In this document: piece by piece, positions 1 to 11,729 of the stretch
Layout: each line of letters opens with the position of its first letter
How positions within the stretch are numbered: position 1 is the stretch's first letter
Source of the DNA: Methylobacterium tardum
Lineage (GTDB): Bacteria > Pseudomonadota > Alphaproteobacteria > Rhizobiales > Beijerinckiaceae
Reading direction: 5' to 3'
Length of the DNA stretch: 64,000 nucleotides
Assembly: GCF_023546765.1 (NCBI RefSeq)
Contig: NZ_CP097484.1
Span: 685,501-749,500 of the forward strand
Made by a program: the position numbers and the translations under genes
Notes under the pieces: generated by a model
Database searches by the model: none
What the model saw: only the letters and a program-made list of their open reading frames with translations
Told to the model about the DNA's origin: nothing

Positions 1-1495
1 CGTCGCGGCACTGGACGCGCGCACCGGCCAGCCGATCTGGACCTACACGCACAAGGCGCGCACCGAGAAGATCTTCGGGCCGCCCTCGAACCGCGGACTG
101 GCCGTTTCCGGGGGCCTCGTCTTCGAGGCGACCATGGACGGGCGGCTGATCGCCCTCGACGCGAAGACCGGGAAGATCGCCTGGGACAAGGAGGCGGTCC
201 GGCCCGAGGAGGGCGAGAGCGAGACCGCCTCGGGCCTCGCGGCAACGCTCGGCGGCAAGCCCGTGCAGGGATCGAGCCGCCTCGGCTTCAAGATGCCCCC
301 GCTGGTCGCCGAGGGGCTAGTGATCGTCGGCGTGACCGGCGCGGGCTACGGCCTCCACATCGAGGACGAGGCGGGCGGTCTCGACGGCGGCGCGGTGGTC
401 GGGATCGAGGGCGGATATGGGCGGCGCGGCTGGCTCGCGGCCTACGACGCCATGACCGGCGAGGAGCGCTGGCGCTGGTACGTCACGCCGTCGGAGGGTT
501 GGGAAGGCGGCTTCGCCGAGAAGACTGCGGATGGGACGCCACTCCACCGCGACATCGCCGCCGAGAAGGCAGCCGCACCGGCCAATCGCGACGCCTGGCG
601 GGTCGGCGGCGGCTCCCTCTGGATGACGCCGGCCTACGACGCGGATCTCGGCCTGATCTACCTCGGGACCGGCAACCCGGCCCCGCAGAATTTCGGCCTC
701 TCGCGACCGGGCGACAACCTCTACACGATGTGCCTCGTTGCCCTCGACGTGAAGACCGGCACGCTGCGCTGGTACTACCAGCAGGTGCCGCACGACGAGT
801 GGGGCTACGACGTCGCCGCGCCGCCGTTTCTGCTCGACTTGCCAGGCGGCGCCAAGGCCGTGGCCTCGGCGAGCAAGACCGGCTGGATCTACGTCCACGA
901 CCGCGCGACGGGCCGGCTGATCGCGCGCTCGGCCCCGCTCATCGACCAGAAGAACCTGTTCTCCCCGCCGACGCCGCAGGGCACGGTGGTGGCGCCCGGT
1001 CCCCTCGGCGCCGTGTCGTGGCCGCCCACCGCCTATGACGGACGGCGCGCCTACGTGCAGGTCCGCCACGGGGCGACGACCTACACGGTGAAGACGGTGC
1101 CGGCGACCGCCGGGCGGCCGGAGATCCGCTACACCGAGACCGGCGAGGCCAGGGGCGAGCCGTCCTTCAGCACCCTGACGGCCGTCGATCTCGGCGATGG
1201 CGGCAAGATCGCCTGGTCGGTGCGGTCGGCGAGCCGGCTGTCGGGCGGCACGCTGGCGACCGCCGGCGGTCTCGTCTTCTCCGGCGAGGAGGATGGGCAT
1301 CTAGACGCGCACGATGCGCGCGATGGCCGCGTGCTCTGGCGTTTCCAGTGCGGGGCCGGCATCAGCGGGCCGGCGATGACCTACGCCCTCGACGGCAAGC
1401 AGTTTCTGGCGGTCGCGGCGGGCGGCGCGTCGTTCACCAAGGCGTCAGGCTTCGGCACCGGCGACGCGCTCCTGGTCTTCGCGCTGCCCGATTGA
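1..1495 (+). CDS. PQQ-dependent alcohol dehydrogenase-like protein, 5' truncated
   Basis: Periplasmic quinoprotein of the methanol/ethanol dehydrogenase superfamily, expected to oxidise an alcohol or similar substrate with PQQ and pass electrons to a cytochrome c. The frame is open from base 2, so the N-terminus and signal peptide lie outside the window; about 497 residues remain. Repeated beta-propeller blades show as ALDARTGQPIW, ALDAKTGKIAWDKE, AYDAMTGEERW, ALDVKTGTLRWYYQ and DARDGRVLWRFQ, the usual PQQ repeat pattern. IYLGTGNPAP and HDEWGYDVAAPP match the segment before the active site in quinoprotein alcohol dehydrogenases. There is no C-terminal haem motif, so it is not a quinohaemoprotein. 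The substrate cannot be told from the sequence. Glucose-type and sorbose/sorbosone-type dehydrogenases are possible alternatives. Confidence 0.85.
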   Translation, partial: VAALDARTGQPIWTYTHKARTEKIFGPPSNRGLAVSGGLVFEATMDGRLIALDAKTGKIAWDKEAVRPEEGESETASGLAATLGGKPVQGSSRLGFKMPPLVAEGLVIVGVTGAGYGLHIEDEAGGLDGGAVVGIEGGYGRRGWLAAYDAMTGEERWRWYVTPSEGWEGGFAEKTADGTPLHRDIAAEKAAAPANRDAWRVGGGSLWMTPAYDADLGLIYLGTGNPAPQNFGLSRPGDNLYTMCLVALDVKTGTLRWYYQQVPHDEWGYDVAAPPFLLDLPGGAKAVASASKTGWIYVHDRATGRLIARSAPLIDQKNLFSPPTPQGTVVAPGPLGAVSWPPTAYDGRRAYVQVRHGATTYTVKTVPATAGRPEIRYTETGEARGEPSFSTLTAVDLGDGGKIAWSVRSASRLSGGTLATAGGLVFSGEEDGHLDAHDARDGRVLWRFQCGAGISGPAMTYALDGKQFLAVAAGGASFTKASGFGTGDALLVFALPD

Positions 1496-1523
1496 CCGCG
1501 GCCGAGCCCGTGGCGCGAATAGG

Positions 1524-2849
1524 TCAGTCACGGGCGATCGGGTAGCGCGTACGCAAGCGCAGGCCGAACACCGCCATCATGAACATGCAGCAGGTGGCGT
1601 TGTTGCCGTTGTACAGCACCGTCTCGAACGACGCCGAGACCAGCCCCAGGAACCACAGCCGCAGGAACAGCATCGTCTCCGCGTCGAGGCGGGTTCCGCC
1701 CGCCACGCGCTGAAGGTCGCGCACGGGCGCGAGCACGAACGCCACCACGGTCAGCGCAAGGAACGGCAGGCCCCCGATCAGAGCCGTGTCGAGATAGGCG
1801 TTGTGGGCGTGGTCGACGGTGTTGACCCAGGTCAGCTCCTCGGAGCCGCCATACATGGTGCGCTCTGTCATCCAGAACGCCCCGAGCCCCCAGCCGCGCC
1901 AAGGGCGGACCAGGATGTTGTCGATGGCGAACTGCCAGATCTCGCTACGGCCCGTGAAGGTGGCGTTGGTGAGGAGCGCCCCCACCGCGTCCTGGATCGA
2001 CGGCACCAGGACCGAGCCGATCGAGATCAGCGAGAATCCGACGATCGGGCCGAGCAGCAGCAGCGTCCGCATGATTCCGCCCGTGAGGATCTGGCAGAGA
2101 CCGGTGATCACGAGGATCACCGGCAGGAGCAGGATCGCGGTCTTGGAGCCGCTGGCGATCAGGAATCCGGCGGCCAGCAGCACGATGCTCCAGCCGAGGA
2201 CGCGGCTCGCCACCCGCGCAACGTAGAGCCCGACGATCACCAGAATGACCATGGCGGCACCGGCCTCGTTCTTCTGCGGAAAGATCCCGCGCCAGAGCCC
2301 CGGATGGCTCGGGTCGGAATTGACGTCGAAGGCCGAATGGATGGCGAGGTTCGGAACGAGGGCGACCGCGAAGTAGGACGACAGCACGATCACCAGCGCG
2401 GCCGCGGCCATGGTCAGGGCGAGCTGCCGCGGAGAGCGGGCCACGATCAGCACGCCAGCCGAGAGCAGGGCAGCGATGGCGAACAGGGCCAGCCGTCGCA
2501 GCGACAGGCTCGGCTCGATGGAGAGAAGAGCCGTCCCGCTCAGCCAGACGGCGCACAGCACGAGCGGGCCTGTCACCAGTGGCCGCAGGTGCCGGAAACC
2601 GATCCGATGGATGGCGGCAACCATGGCGACACCGGTCGAGAGAAAGAGCGCCTGTGTGAGAAGGCTGCCTTCCTCCGAGGCCGCCAGGATCGACCGGTCG
2701 GACAGGTCGACGAGCCAGATGTGGTTCCAGAGGAGAACGAAGACCGCGCCGTTCAGGAGAACGCGCAGCACGTCCGGCACGACGCGCGCCGCGGTGCCGC
2801 GCTGCCGCTCCTGTACCCGGATCCCGGTTGCCGCGCCCGCAGAAGCCAT
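1524..2849 (-). CDS. O-antigen ligase / polymerase family membrane protein
   Basis: A polytopic inner-membrane protein of 441 residues with about ten to eleven hydrophobic segments. It carries the Wzy_C/O-antigen ligase signature near residues 330-380: RPWRGWGLGAFW, then a periplasmic loop ending DHAHNAYLDTALIGGLPF. This family joins or polymerises lipid-linked glycans for lipopolysaccharide or exopolysaccharide. Neighbouring genes include no glycosyltransferases, so ligase (WaaL-like) and polymerase (Wzy-like) roles cannot be separated. The ATG at 2849 follows a GAGACGGG stretch that can serve as a ribosome binding site. The gene converges on the upstream quinoprotein gene with a 28-base gap. 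Confidence 0.8.
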   Translation of the reverse strand: MASAGAATGIRVQERQRGTAARVVPDVLRVLLNGAVFVLLWNHIWLVDLSDRSILAASEEGSLLTQALFLSTGVAMVAAIHRIGFRHLRPLVTGPLVLCAVWLSGTALLSIEPSLSLRRLALFAIAALLSAGVLIVARSPRQLALTMAAAALVIVLSSYFAVALVPNLAIHSAFDVNSDPSHPGLWRGIFPQKNEAGAAMVILVIVGLYVARVASRVLGWSIVLLAAGFLIASGSKTAILLLPVILVITGLCQILTGGIMRTLLLLGPIVGFSLISIGSVLVPSIQDAVGALLTNATFTGRSEIWQFAIDNILVRPWRGWGLGAFWMTERTMYGGSEELTWVNTVDHAHNAYLDTALIGGLPFLALTVVAFVLAPVRDLQRVAGGTRLDAETMLFLRLWFLGLVSASFETVLYNGNNATCCMFMMAVFGLRLRTRYPIARD

Positions 2850-2976
2850 CCCGTCTCACCGCGAAAGCCGCGCTCTGCGGCCTTGGTCATTCTAGCGGCG
2901 GACGGATCCAGGGCGATGGGCAATTAAAGCTTCGTCCCGACGATCGCGTGATAACCTTGACGCCGGGCCGCGATGC

Positions 2977-3879
2977 TCAGCGCCGCATCGTGTACTGCGA
3001 GCGCCCGGCCGATTGCCGCATCAGGAAGGACGCCATCTCGGCGAGTTCGGGCGCCTTGGAGCGAAAGGTCACGGACAGCGCCAGGAGCGTGTCCTTGTGG
3101 TCGAGCCCGGGATAGAGCCGCTCCTGGACCGGAACGTGCTCGGCACGCAGCTTGGCGGCTAGGCTGACCGTGTGCCGGGGCTTCACCACCGTGTCGGCGT
3201 CACCGGTCGCCAGGAAGGCGGGCGGCGAGAGCGGGCCGACGAAGGTCCCGGGCTGCGTCGCGGCCTTGTCGGGCGCGTCCCCGAAAACCTTGAGGGTGGT
3301 GTCTTGGTCGAGGGGCAGGAAGTCGTAGGGACCCGAGAGGCCCGCGACGGCCTTGATGACCTTGGGATCGACGCCGGCCGCGGTCACGTAACGCGGGTCG
3401 AGGCCCAGCATCAGGGCGTTGTAGGCTCCCGCGGAGTGTCCGGCCAGCACGATGCGGCGCGGGTCGCCGCCGAAGGTCGTGATGTTGTCGCGCACCCAGG
3501 CCAGGGCCGCCGCACCGTCCTCCAGGAAGCCCGGGAACGGGGCGTCGGGATAGAGCCGGTAATCGGGCAGCACGGTGACGAAGCCCTGCGCGGCGAGCGC
3601 GTGCCCGACGAAGGCATAGTCGTCCTTGGAGCCGCTCTGCCAGGAGCCGCCGTAGAAGAACACCAGCACGGGCGCGTTCTCGGCGGCCGCCGTCGGGACG
3701 TAGACGTCGAGCTGCCGCCGCGGTCCCTCGCCGAAGGGCTGGTCCTTTGCCGCGAGGCGGCCACCCGGATCACGCGGACCGATCGCGTCGAACAGGGCAA
3801 GCGGCGAGGCGGCGGTGAAGCCGAACGCGGCGAGGCCGAGGCAGAGGAGGCTGGCCAGCGCGGTAAGCAGACGTGTCAT
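2977..3879 (-). CDS. Secreted alpha/beta hydrolase (esterase/lipase-like)
   Basis: A 300-residue alpha/beta-hydrolase of the carboxylesterase/BD-FAE type. The N-terminus MTRLLTALASLLCLGLAAFGF is a signal peptide or membrane anchor. The oxyanion-hole motif is FFYGGSW, a variant of the usual HGGG. The nucleophile elbow is GHSAGAYNA, and candidate acid and base residues lie in GDADTVV and GLDHKD, so the triad appears intact. The frame is open further upstream, but the ATG at 3879 was chosen because it gives a proper signal peptide and because the longer form would run into the 3' end of the transglycosylase gene. The substrate is unknown. The ends of the two genes are 86 bases apart on the same strand, so they may be co-transcribed. 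Confidence 0.8.
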   Translation of the reverse strand: MTRLLTALASLLCLGLAAFGFTAASPLALFDAIGPRDPGGRLAAKDQPFGEGPRRQLDVYVPTAAAENAPVLVFFYGGSWQSGSKDDYAFVGHALAAQGFVTVLPDYRLYPDAPFPGFLEDGAAALAWVRDNITTFGGDPRRIVLAGHSAGAYNALMLGLDPRYVTAAGVDPKVIKAVAGLSGPYDFLPLDQDTTLKVFGDAPDKAATQPGTFVGPLSPPAFLATGDADTVVKPRHTVSLAAKLRAEHVPVQERLYPGLDHKDTLLALSVTFRSKAPELAEMASFLMRQSAGRSQYTMRR

Positions 3880-3965
3880 ATCCCATCCGGTTGTCCCGAC
3901 CGGGCCATACCGCATCGGGCTCAGGGCGGATTGATGACGGCCCGGCGGCGAACACCGGAAAAAAA

Positions 3966-4895
3966 TCAGGTCCGCAGCACGATGCAGGCGCCACCGACCT
4001 TCCGGATCCGGCCGCACAGGCCGTCGGCCGCCTGCCGGCTCTGCGCCGGGATGCGGATCCGGTAGAAGGCGCGGGTCCCGCGGTTGCGCAGGCGCGTCCC
4101 GATGATCATCGGCCGCACCTCGCCGATCACACCCGCATAGCTGCTCCGGGCACGGTTGAAGCTCTGGAGGGCCAGCGCCTTGGAGAAATTGCCGGCGAGC
4201 TGGATGCCCCAGGGGGCCGCCGGACCCTCATTGGGTCCCAGCGCGAAGCGGTCGCCGCGGGCCGGGATCCGCAGGCTGGCGGTGACCTGCAGGCAGGTCT
4301 GGGGCGCCTCCGTCTTCGCCTCCTTCTGCTCGGGCTTTTCCGGCTTCTCGGTCTTCTCGGGCGCCCCGCCTTCCGGATACTCGATCGCCTTGGCGGGGCC
4401 GGTCCGCCAGTCGTCGGCCGGAACGCCCGTGATGGCAGCCACGTAGGCGCGGGTCTCGGCAGGCAGCCCGCCGTCCCCGGCGAGCCATTTGCTGACCCGC
4501 GTCGCGCCGCCGTTATAGGCGGCCGCGGCCAGCCCGAGATTGCCGAACTGCCTTTTCAGGTCGGCCAGCAGGTGGGCGGCGTGCGGGATCGCCTGCTCCG
4601 GGTCGAATGGGTCGAGGAGACCCCGCTCCCGCGCGGTCCCGGGCATGAACTGCGCCACACCCTGCGCGCCCGCGGGGCTCACGACGCCGACGCGAAAGCT
4701 GCTCTCGCGCCAGATCAGCCGCGTCAGGAACGGCACCGGCAGGCCGCGGGCCTTGGCGGACTCGTCGATCAGCCGGCAGAGCGCCTGCTCGACGGTCTCG
4801 GTGGCCCCTTCCGACGGGGCGGAGGCCGCCGGATGCGCGACAGCGAAGCCGAGGAGGGCGAGCAGCGCGCCGAGGCGCAGGCGTGAGATGGTCAC
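3966..4895 (-). CDS. Lytic transglycosylase with C-terminal SPOR-like domain
   Basis: A periplasmic peptidoglycan-cleaving enzyme of 309 residues. Residues 1-26 are a signal peptide ending in ASA. The SLT domain follows at about 35-150 with the catalytic glutamate in IWRESSF, then GAQGVAQFMPGTA and AAAYNGGATRV, all hallmark motifs of family 1 transglycosylases. A charged low-complexity linker rich in E, K and P (about 175-200) leads to a C-terminal domain of roughly 80 residues, beginning near WGIQLAGNFSKALAL, that resembles SPOR. SPOR domains bind denuded glycan, which would direct the enzyme to septal or remodelled wall. The SPOR call is weaker than the SLT call. Confidence 0.85.
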   Translation of the reverse strand: MTISRLRLGALLALLGFAVAHPAASAPSEGATETVEQALCRLIDESAKARGLPVPFLTRLIWRESSFRVGVVSPAGAQGVAQFMPGTARERGLLDPFDPEQAIPHAAHLLADLKRQFGNLGLAAAAYNGGATRVSKWLAGDGGLPAETRAYVAAITGVPADDWRTGPAKAIEYPEGGAPEKTEKPEKPEQKEAKTEAPQTCLQVTASLRIPARGDRFALGPNEGPAAPWGIQLAGNFSKALALQSFNRARSSYAGVIGEVRPMIIGTRLRNRGTRAFYRIRIPAQSRQAADGLCGRIRKVGGACIVLRT

Positions 4896-4926
4896 ACCGG
4901 CGCTTGTAGCGACCTCCGGTTGCGGA

Positions 4927-6303
4927 TCAATCCATCCGGTCCGCCGCCCAGGCCGGGGCGTCGTCGCCGAGCCGGCGCGCCGCCCGGGTCCAGCGCATCG
5001 GAGCGCCCGGCACGGTCGCGGGCGGCAACAGGCGCCGCGCCGGGCCCCAGGCGGTCGCCTCGATCTCCGAGGCGCGGTCGTCCGCCGCCTCGGCGACGGG
5101 TGGCTGGTCGGGCGCTCCCGGCCCCGCAGCGACCAGAAGCGCCGCCGTCCGGGCGAGGGAGAGCCGGGCCCGGCCGCCGGTTCCGTCCGAGAGCCGGCGC
5201 GCCAGCAGCCGCAGGATCGCGGCGGCCATCATGTAGCCGGTCGCGTGGTCGAGGGCCTGTACGGGCAGAGGCACCGGGGCTTCGGCCTTCCGCCAGTCCT
5301 GCCCGGCCTGCGCGATGCCGCAGCTCATCTGAACGAGGCTGTCGAAGCCGCGCCGTCCGGCCCACGGGCCGGTCCAGCCATAGGCGTCGAGGCAGACCTC
5401 GACGAGGCCGGGCGCCAGCGCCCGCCGCGCCGCTTCGCCGTAACCGAGCCCGTCCAGGGCGCCGGGCCGGTAGCCGTGGACGAGCACGTCCGCCCTGCCG
5501 AGCAACGCCTCGAATGTCGCGCGGTCGGGATTTTGGCGCAGGTCGAGACGGGCGCAACTCTTGCCCAGCGTCACCTCCGGCTCAAGGGCGGCCTCGTTCC
5601 AGTCGGGCGGATCGATCCGCAGCACGTCGGCCCCGAAGCCCGCGAGGAAGCGCGTCGCCACCGGCCCGGCGAGCACCCGCGTCAGATCGAGCACCCGCAG
5701 GCCCGCGAGCGGCCGCTCAGGACGCGGCACCCAGCGCGATTCCGTCCGGTCGCTGGCCGGCGCGCAGGCCACCAGCGCCTCGGCCGTCACCGCGCGCCCC
5801 TGCGGATGCGCCGCCCACTCGGAAAGCCCACGCATCTCGGCGGCGCAGCCGCCCTCGGCCAGGATCGCGGCCTCCAGCTCGGTCTTGGCCCAGCCGGCCA
5901 CCGCCCGGGCCATGCCGGCGCGATCCGCCTGCGCCCCGAGCACCCGCTCGGCTGCGGCTCTGTGGTGCGGGGCGTTGGTGTGGAGGCGGATCCAGCCGTC
6001 CCGGGTGGCGTAGTCGCCGGCGACGGGATCCCAGGGCGCCGGCACGGTCCAGCCCTCCGGACGCAGCGAGGTCGCGAACCAGAGCCCCGCGAGCCTTCGA
6101 TCCACGCGAACCGGTCCGCGCGCGCCCGCGATCGCCGCGAGCGCCAGCGCCGCTGCGCCGATCGAGCCGCCGGCCAGCTCCGTGACCGCAAAGGCGGAGG
6201 GCAGGGCGCCGGTGCCGGTGATGTCGAGGCTGTCGAGGACGCGGGGCGGTCCCCCGAGCGCCTCCCAGATCTGCGCGGCGAATGCCTCGGCGCCTTCCAT
6301 CAT
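4927..6303 (-). CDS. CaiB/BaiF (family III) CoA-transferase
   Basis: A cytosolic CoA-transferase of 458 residues that would move CoA between carboxylic acids. The family core runs from LAGLRVLDLTRVLAGPVATRFLAGFGADV (about 210-240), through the segment with HGYRPGALDGLGYGEAARR, to RGFDSLVQMSCGIA and an ALDHATGYMMAAAIL stretch. The N-terminal 190 residues look like a second, diverged half of the same fold, as in longer members of the family. The start at 6303 was preferred to an upstream ATG because GGGAG lies six bases before it. It is divergent from the ABC gene with a 90-base spacer. Substrates cannot be predicted from context. Confidence 0.8.
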   Translation of the reverse strand: MMEGAEAFAAQIWEALGGPPRVLDSLDITGTGALPSAFAVTELAGGSIGAAALALAAIAGARGPVRVDRRLAGLWFATSLRPEGWTVPAPWDPVAGDYATRDGWIRLHTNAPHHRAAAERVLGAQADRAGMARAVAGWAKTELEAAILAEGGCAAEMRGLSEWAAHPQGRAVTAEALVACAPASDRTESRWVPRPERPLAGLRVLDLTRVLAGPVATRFLAGFGADVLRIDPPDWNEAALEPEVTLGKSCARLDLRQNPDRATFEALLGRADVLVHGYRPGALDGLGYGEAARRALAPGLVEVCLDAYGWTGPWAGRRGFDSLVQMSCGIAQAGQDWRKAEAPVPLPVQALDHATGYMMAAAILRLLARRLSDGTGGRARLSLARTAALLVAAGPGAPDQPPVAEAADDRASEIEATAWGPARRLLPPATVPGAPMRWTRAARRLGDDAPAWAADRMD

Positions 6304-6393
6304 GCCGAACTCCCGTGAATCCGCGCGGCCGGGCAGATCATCCTTACGGCCGCAGAGACTAGGGCCGCGGCGCACGCGCGCTATAAGGGATGC

Positions 6394-8031
<1,638 letters not shown>

Positions 8032-8033
8032 CC

Positions 8034-9254
<1,221 letters not shown>

Positions 9255-9266
9255 GGAGTGCGCACG

Positions 9267-9458
9267 ATGCGGGACGATGACGACCGGCCGCGCAAGGCCG
9301 TCGCCCACGAGATCGGGCAGCCGCTGGACACGCTCTCGCTGTCGGATCTCGACGAGCGGGTCGCGCTCCTGCGGGCCGAGATCGCCCGGATCGAGGCGGC
9401 CCGGGCGGCCAAGCAGGCGGCGCAGGGCGCGGCCGACGCCTTCTTCAAGCGGGGCTGA
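9267..9458 (+). CDS. DUF1192 family small protein
   Basis: A 63-residue acidic then helical protein. The segment LDTLSLSDLDERVALLRAEIARIEAAR is the conserved core of DUF1192, a short coiled-coil family found in alphaproteobacteria; function unknown. The ATG at 9267 was preferred to the GTG at 9258 because AGGGAG (9253-9258) sits at proper distance before it. It overlaps no neighbour but is packed between deoB and the LRR-kinase gene, three bases from the latter, which suggests one transcript. Confidence 0.75.
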   Translation: MRDDDDRPRKAVAHEIGQPLDTLSLSDLDERVALLRAEIARIEAARAAKQAAQGAADAFFKRG

Positions 9459-9461
9459 CGC

Positions 9462-10757
9462 TTGGACCGGACCGGAACGCTCGCCGCTCTTCGCCGCGGC
9501 GATCTCGACGGCGCCCGTGAGCTGCGCCTGCCCGACGGGCTCGCCGGATTCCCCCGGGAGGTGCTGGATCTCGCCGACACCCTCGAGGTTCTGGATCTCG
9601 GCCGCGGCAGCCTGACCACGCTGCCGGACGATCTCGGGCGCCTGAGGCGCCTGCGGGTGCTGTTCGGCTCCGGCAACCCCTTCTCTTGCCTGCCGCCGGT
9701 CCTGGGCGACTGCCCGACGCTGAGCCAAGTGGGCTTCCGGGGCTGCGGCATCCGGGAGGTTCCGCCGGACTCCCTGCCGCGTGACCTGCGCTGGCTGACC
9801 CTGACCGACAACCAGATCGCGCGCCTGCCCGACACGCTCGGGGAACGGCCGCTGCTGCAGAAGCTGATGCTCGCCGGCAACCGGGTCGCCGCGCTGCCCG
9901 ACAGCCTGTCGGCGGCGGACAATCTCGAGCTGATCCGCCTGTCGTGCAACCGGTTCGACGCGCTCCCCGCCTGGCTGACGCGGCTGCCGCGCCTCGCCTG
10001 GATCGCCTATGCGGGCAATCCCGCGGAGCCGGCGACGGAGCCCGCCGGGGCGCCGCGCGTCCCGTGGGCCGCCCTGACGGTCGGCGATCTCCTCGGGGAA
10101 GGGGCCTCTGGGCAGGTGTTTCGGGCCGTGTGGACGAGCCCCGCCGGCGCGCAGGACGCGGCGCTCAAGCTGTTCAAGGGTGCGATGACCAGCGACGGGC
10201 TGCCCGAGCGCGAGATGGAAGCCTGCCTCGCTGCCGGGACGCATCCGGCGCTGACCGGCGCCCTCGGCCGGATCGCGGGACATCCGGACGGCGCGCAGGG
10301 GCTGCTCTTGCGGCTCCTGCCCCAGCACTGGCGCGTGCTCGCGGGTCCGCCGAGCCTCGCGAGCTGCAGCCGCGACGTCTACGCGCCGAGCCTGCGCCTC
10401 GACCCGGCGCAGGTCCTGCGCATCGCCCGTTCGGTGACGGAGGCGGTGGCGCACCTTCATGGCCGCGGCCTGCTCCACGGCGACGTCTACGCCCACAACA
10501 CCCTCTGGGATGTCGCGACCGGTGCGGCGGTGCTCAGCGATCTCGGAGCGGCCTCGGCCCTGCCGGCGGGGGAGACCGGTTCGGCGCTGATGCGGGTCGA
10601 GGTGCGGGCCGTCGGCATCCTGATCGGGGAGTTGCTCGACTACTGCACCGCACCGCCGGAGAGACTGCAAAGTCTGGCACGGGCCTGCACGCAGGCCGAT
10701 CCGGCGCGGCGGCCGAGCCTGCCAGAGGTCATCGCCACGATCGGGCGAGCGACCTGA
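9462..10757 (+). CDS. Leucine-rich-repeat protein fused to a Ser/Thr kinase-like domain
   Basis: A 431-residue two-part protein. Residues 20-190 hold about six short leucine-rich repeats of the bacterial type (LPDDLGRLRRLRVLFGSGNP, LPRDLRWLTLTDNQIARLP, LPDSLSAADNLELIRLSCNR). Residues 205-425 look like a protein kinase: glycine loop LGEGASGQVF at 211-220, candidate lysine K236 in AALKLF, catalytic loop HGDVYAHN at 339-346, and DLG at 360-362 in place of DFG. The N-lobe is compact and the activation segment short. Key residues remain, so it may be active. No signal peptide or membrane segment is seen, so it is probably cytosolic. It starts at TTG three bases after the DUF1192 stop. Substrate and ligand are unknown. 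Confidence 0.8.
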   Translation: MDRTGTLAALRRGDLDGARELRLPDGLAGFPREVLDLADTLEVLDLGRGSLTTLPDDLGRLRRLRVLFGSGNPFSCLPPVLGDCPTLSQVGFRGCGIREVPPDSLPRDLRWLTLTDNQIARLPDTLGERPLLQKLMLAGNRVAALPDSLSAADNLELIRLSCNRFDALPAWLTRLPRLAWIAYAGNPAEPATEPAGAPRVPWAALTVGDLLGEGASGQVFRAVWTSPAGAQDAALKLFKGAMTSDGLPEREMEACLAAGTHPALTGALGRIAGHPDGAQGLLLRLLPQHWRVLAGPPSLASCSRDVYAPSLRLDPAQVLRIARSVTEAVAHLHGRGLLHGDVYAHNTLWDVATGAAVLSDLGAASALPAGETGSALMRVEVRAVGILIGELLDYCTAPPERLQSLARACTQADPARRPSLPEVIATIGRAT

Positions 10758-10835
10758 GCCTTGGGTAAGCGGGCGGCAGTGTCGTCGAGATTGACGTCTC
10801 CTGGCCGCCTCCCGGCGCCTCACTGGCCCTGAGTC

Positions 10836-10951
10836 ACCGTCGTTCCGGGGCGCCGCAGGCGAGCCGGGAACCCAGAACCGCCATGAGCGCCAGAACTTGG
10901 CACCTCGGCGTGTCCGGATCCCGGGCTCCGCTGCGCAACCCGGGATGACGG
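10836..10951. repeat. Dispersed palindromic element, family A, copy 1
   Basis: An imperfect inverted repeat of about 40-base arms. The left arm starts GTCGTTCCGGGGCGCCGCAG. The right arm, read on the other strand, starts GTCATCCCGGGTTGCGCAGC. Related copies lie at 33361-33474 and 60952-61068. It fills most of the gap between the convergent LRR-kinase and isochorismatase genes and could act as a transcription end or mRNA-stabilising hairpin. Confidence 0.7.
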
Positions 10952-11018
10952 GGAGCTTGGTGCTTCTCGTCGGGAGACCCGTAAACCCCGCGCCCGGACT
11001 TCCTTCTCCGGCGGCGCC

Positions 11019-11618
11019 TCAATCCGGGAGGTCGGCTTGCTTGCGTGCCACCACGGCGAACAGGTCGCCGAGCGCGGCGAGGCTCGCGGCCTGAAGCTGC
11101 GCGGCGGGCACCACGCTGCCGTCCGGCGCCGGCAGGTCGCGCGTCGCCGTGGCGGCGGCCACGACGGTCGGGCGGAACCCGAGATTGAAGGCGCTGCGCG
11201 CCGTGGAGTTGACGCACATATGCGTCATGAAGCCCGCGAGCACGACGTCCTTCACGCCCGCCGTCTCCAGCCGCGCCTGAAGGTCGGTCCCTACGAACGA
11301 ACTCGGATAGGCCTTGGTGATCACCGGCTCGTCCCCTTGCGGCGCCACTTCCGGGCTGATCTGGCCGATCGGGGCCGTGACGTCGTAGGGCGAGCCCGGC
11401 CCGGCATCGTGGCGGACATGGAGGATCGGGATGCCGGCCTCGCGCGCCCGCCGGAGCAGGTCCGCGGCCTCGCGGATCGCGGATTCGACACCCTCAAGGC
11501 GCATGACGCCTTCGCGATACGTCTGCTGCAGGTCGATCATGACGAGCGCCGAGCCCTTGAGCCCGGCCGGCTCGGGGCTGAGGCCTGACAGGCCGCGCAG
11601 GGTCGCGAGATCGGACAT
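11019..11618 (-). CDS. Isochorismatase-family cysteine hydrolase
   Basis: A 199-residue alpha/beta/alpha hydrolase of the isochorismatase/nicotinamidase superfamily. The catalytic aspartate lies in VMIDLQQTY, a candidate lysine in VITKAYPSSF, and the nucleophilic cysteine in GFMTHMCVNSTARSA, with the cis-peptide motif just before. Members hydrolyse amides, isochorismate or related substrates; the exact one cannot be read here. The start at 11618 follows GGGAG with a seven-base spacer; the frame remains open upstream, but that part has no family similarity. It is the last gene before the flagellar operon on the same strand, separated by 111 bases. Confidence 0.85.
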   Translation of the reverse strand: MSDLATLRGLSGLSPEPAGLKGSALVMIDLQQTYREGVMRLEGVESAIREAADLLRRAREAGIPILHVRHDAGPGSPYDVTAPIGQISPEVAPQGDEPVITKAYPSSFVGTDLQARLETAGVKDVVLAGFMTHMCVNSTARSAFNLGFRPTVVAAATATRDLPAPDGSVVPAAQLQAASLAALGDLFAVVARKQADLPD

Positions 11619-11729
11619 CCGGGTGCTCCCATCGTGCCGCGCGTGGGGCGCGGTCGCCATCTCGGTGGCCCTGGACCCTACGACGGATGGGCCGGAGCGC
11701 ACCATAGCCAATCGGCGCGCCCCGAGGGT

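Noticed and set aside
317..1300. Long minus-strand frame inside the quinoprotein gene
   Set aside because: Antisense shadow of a clear coding sequence; no start signal or known motif.
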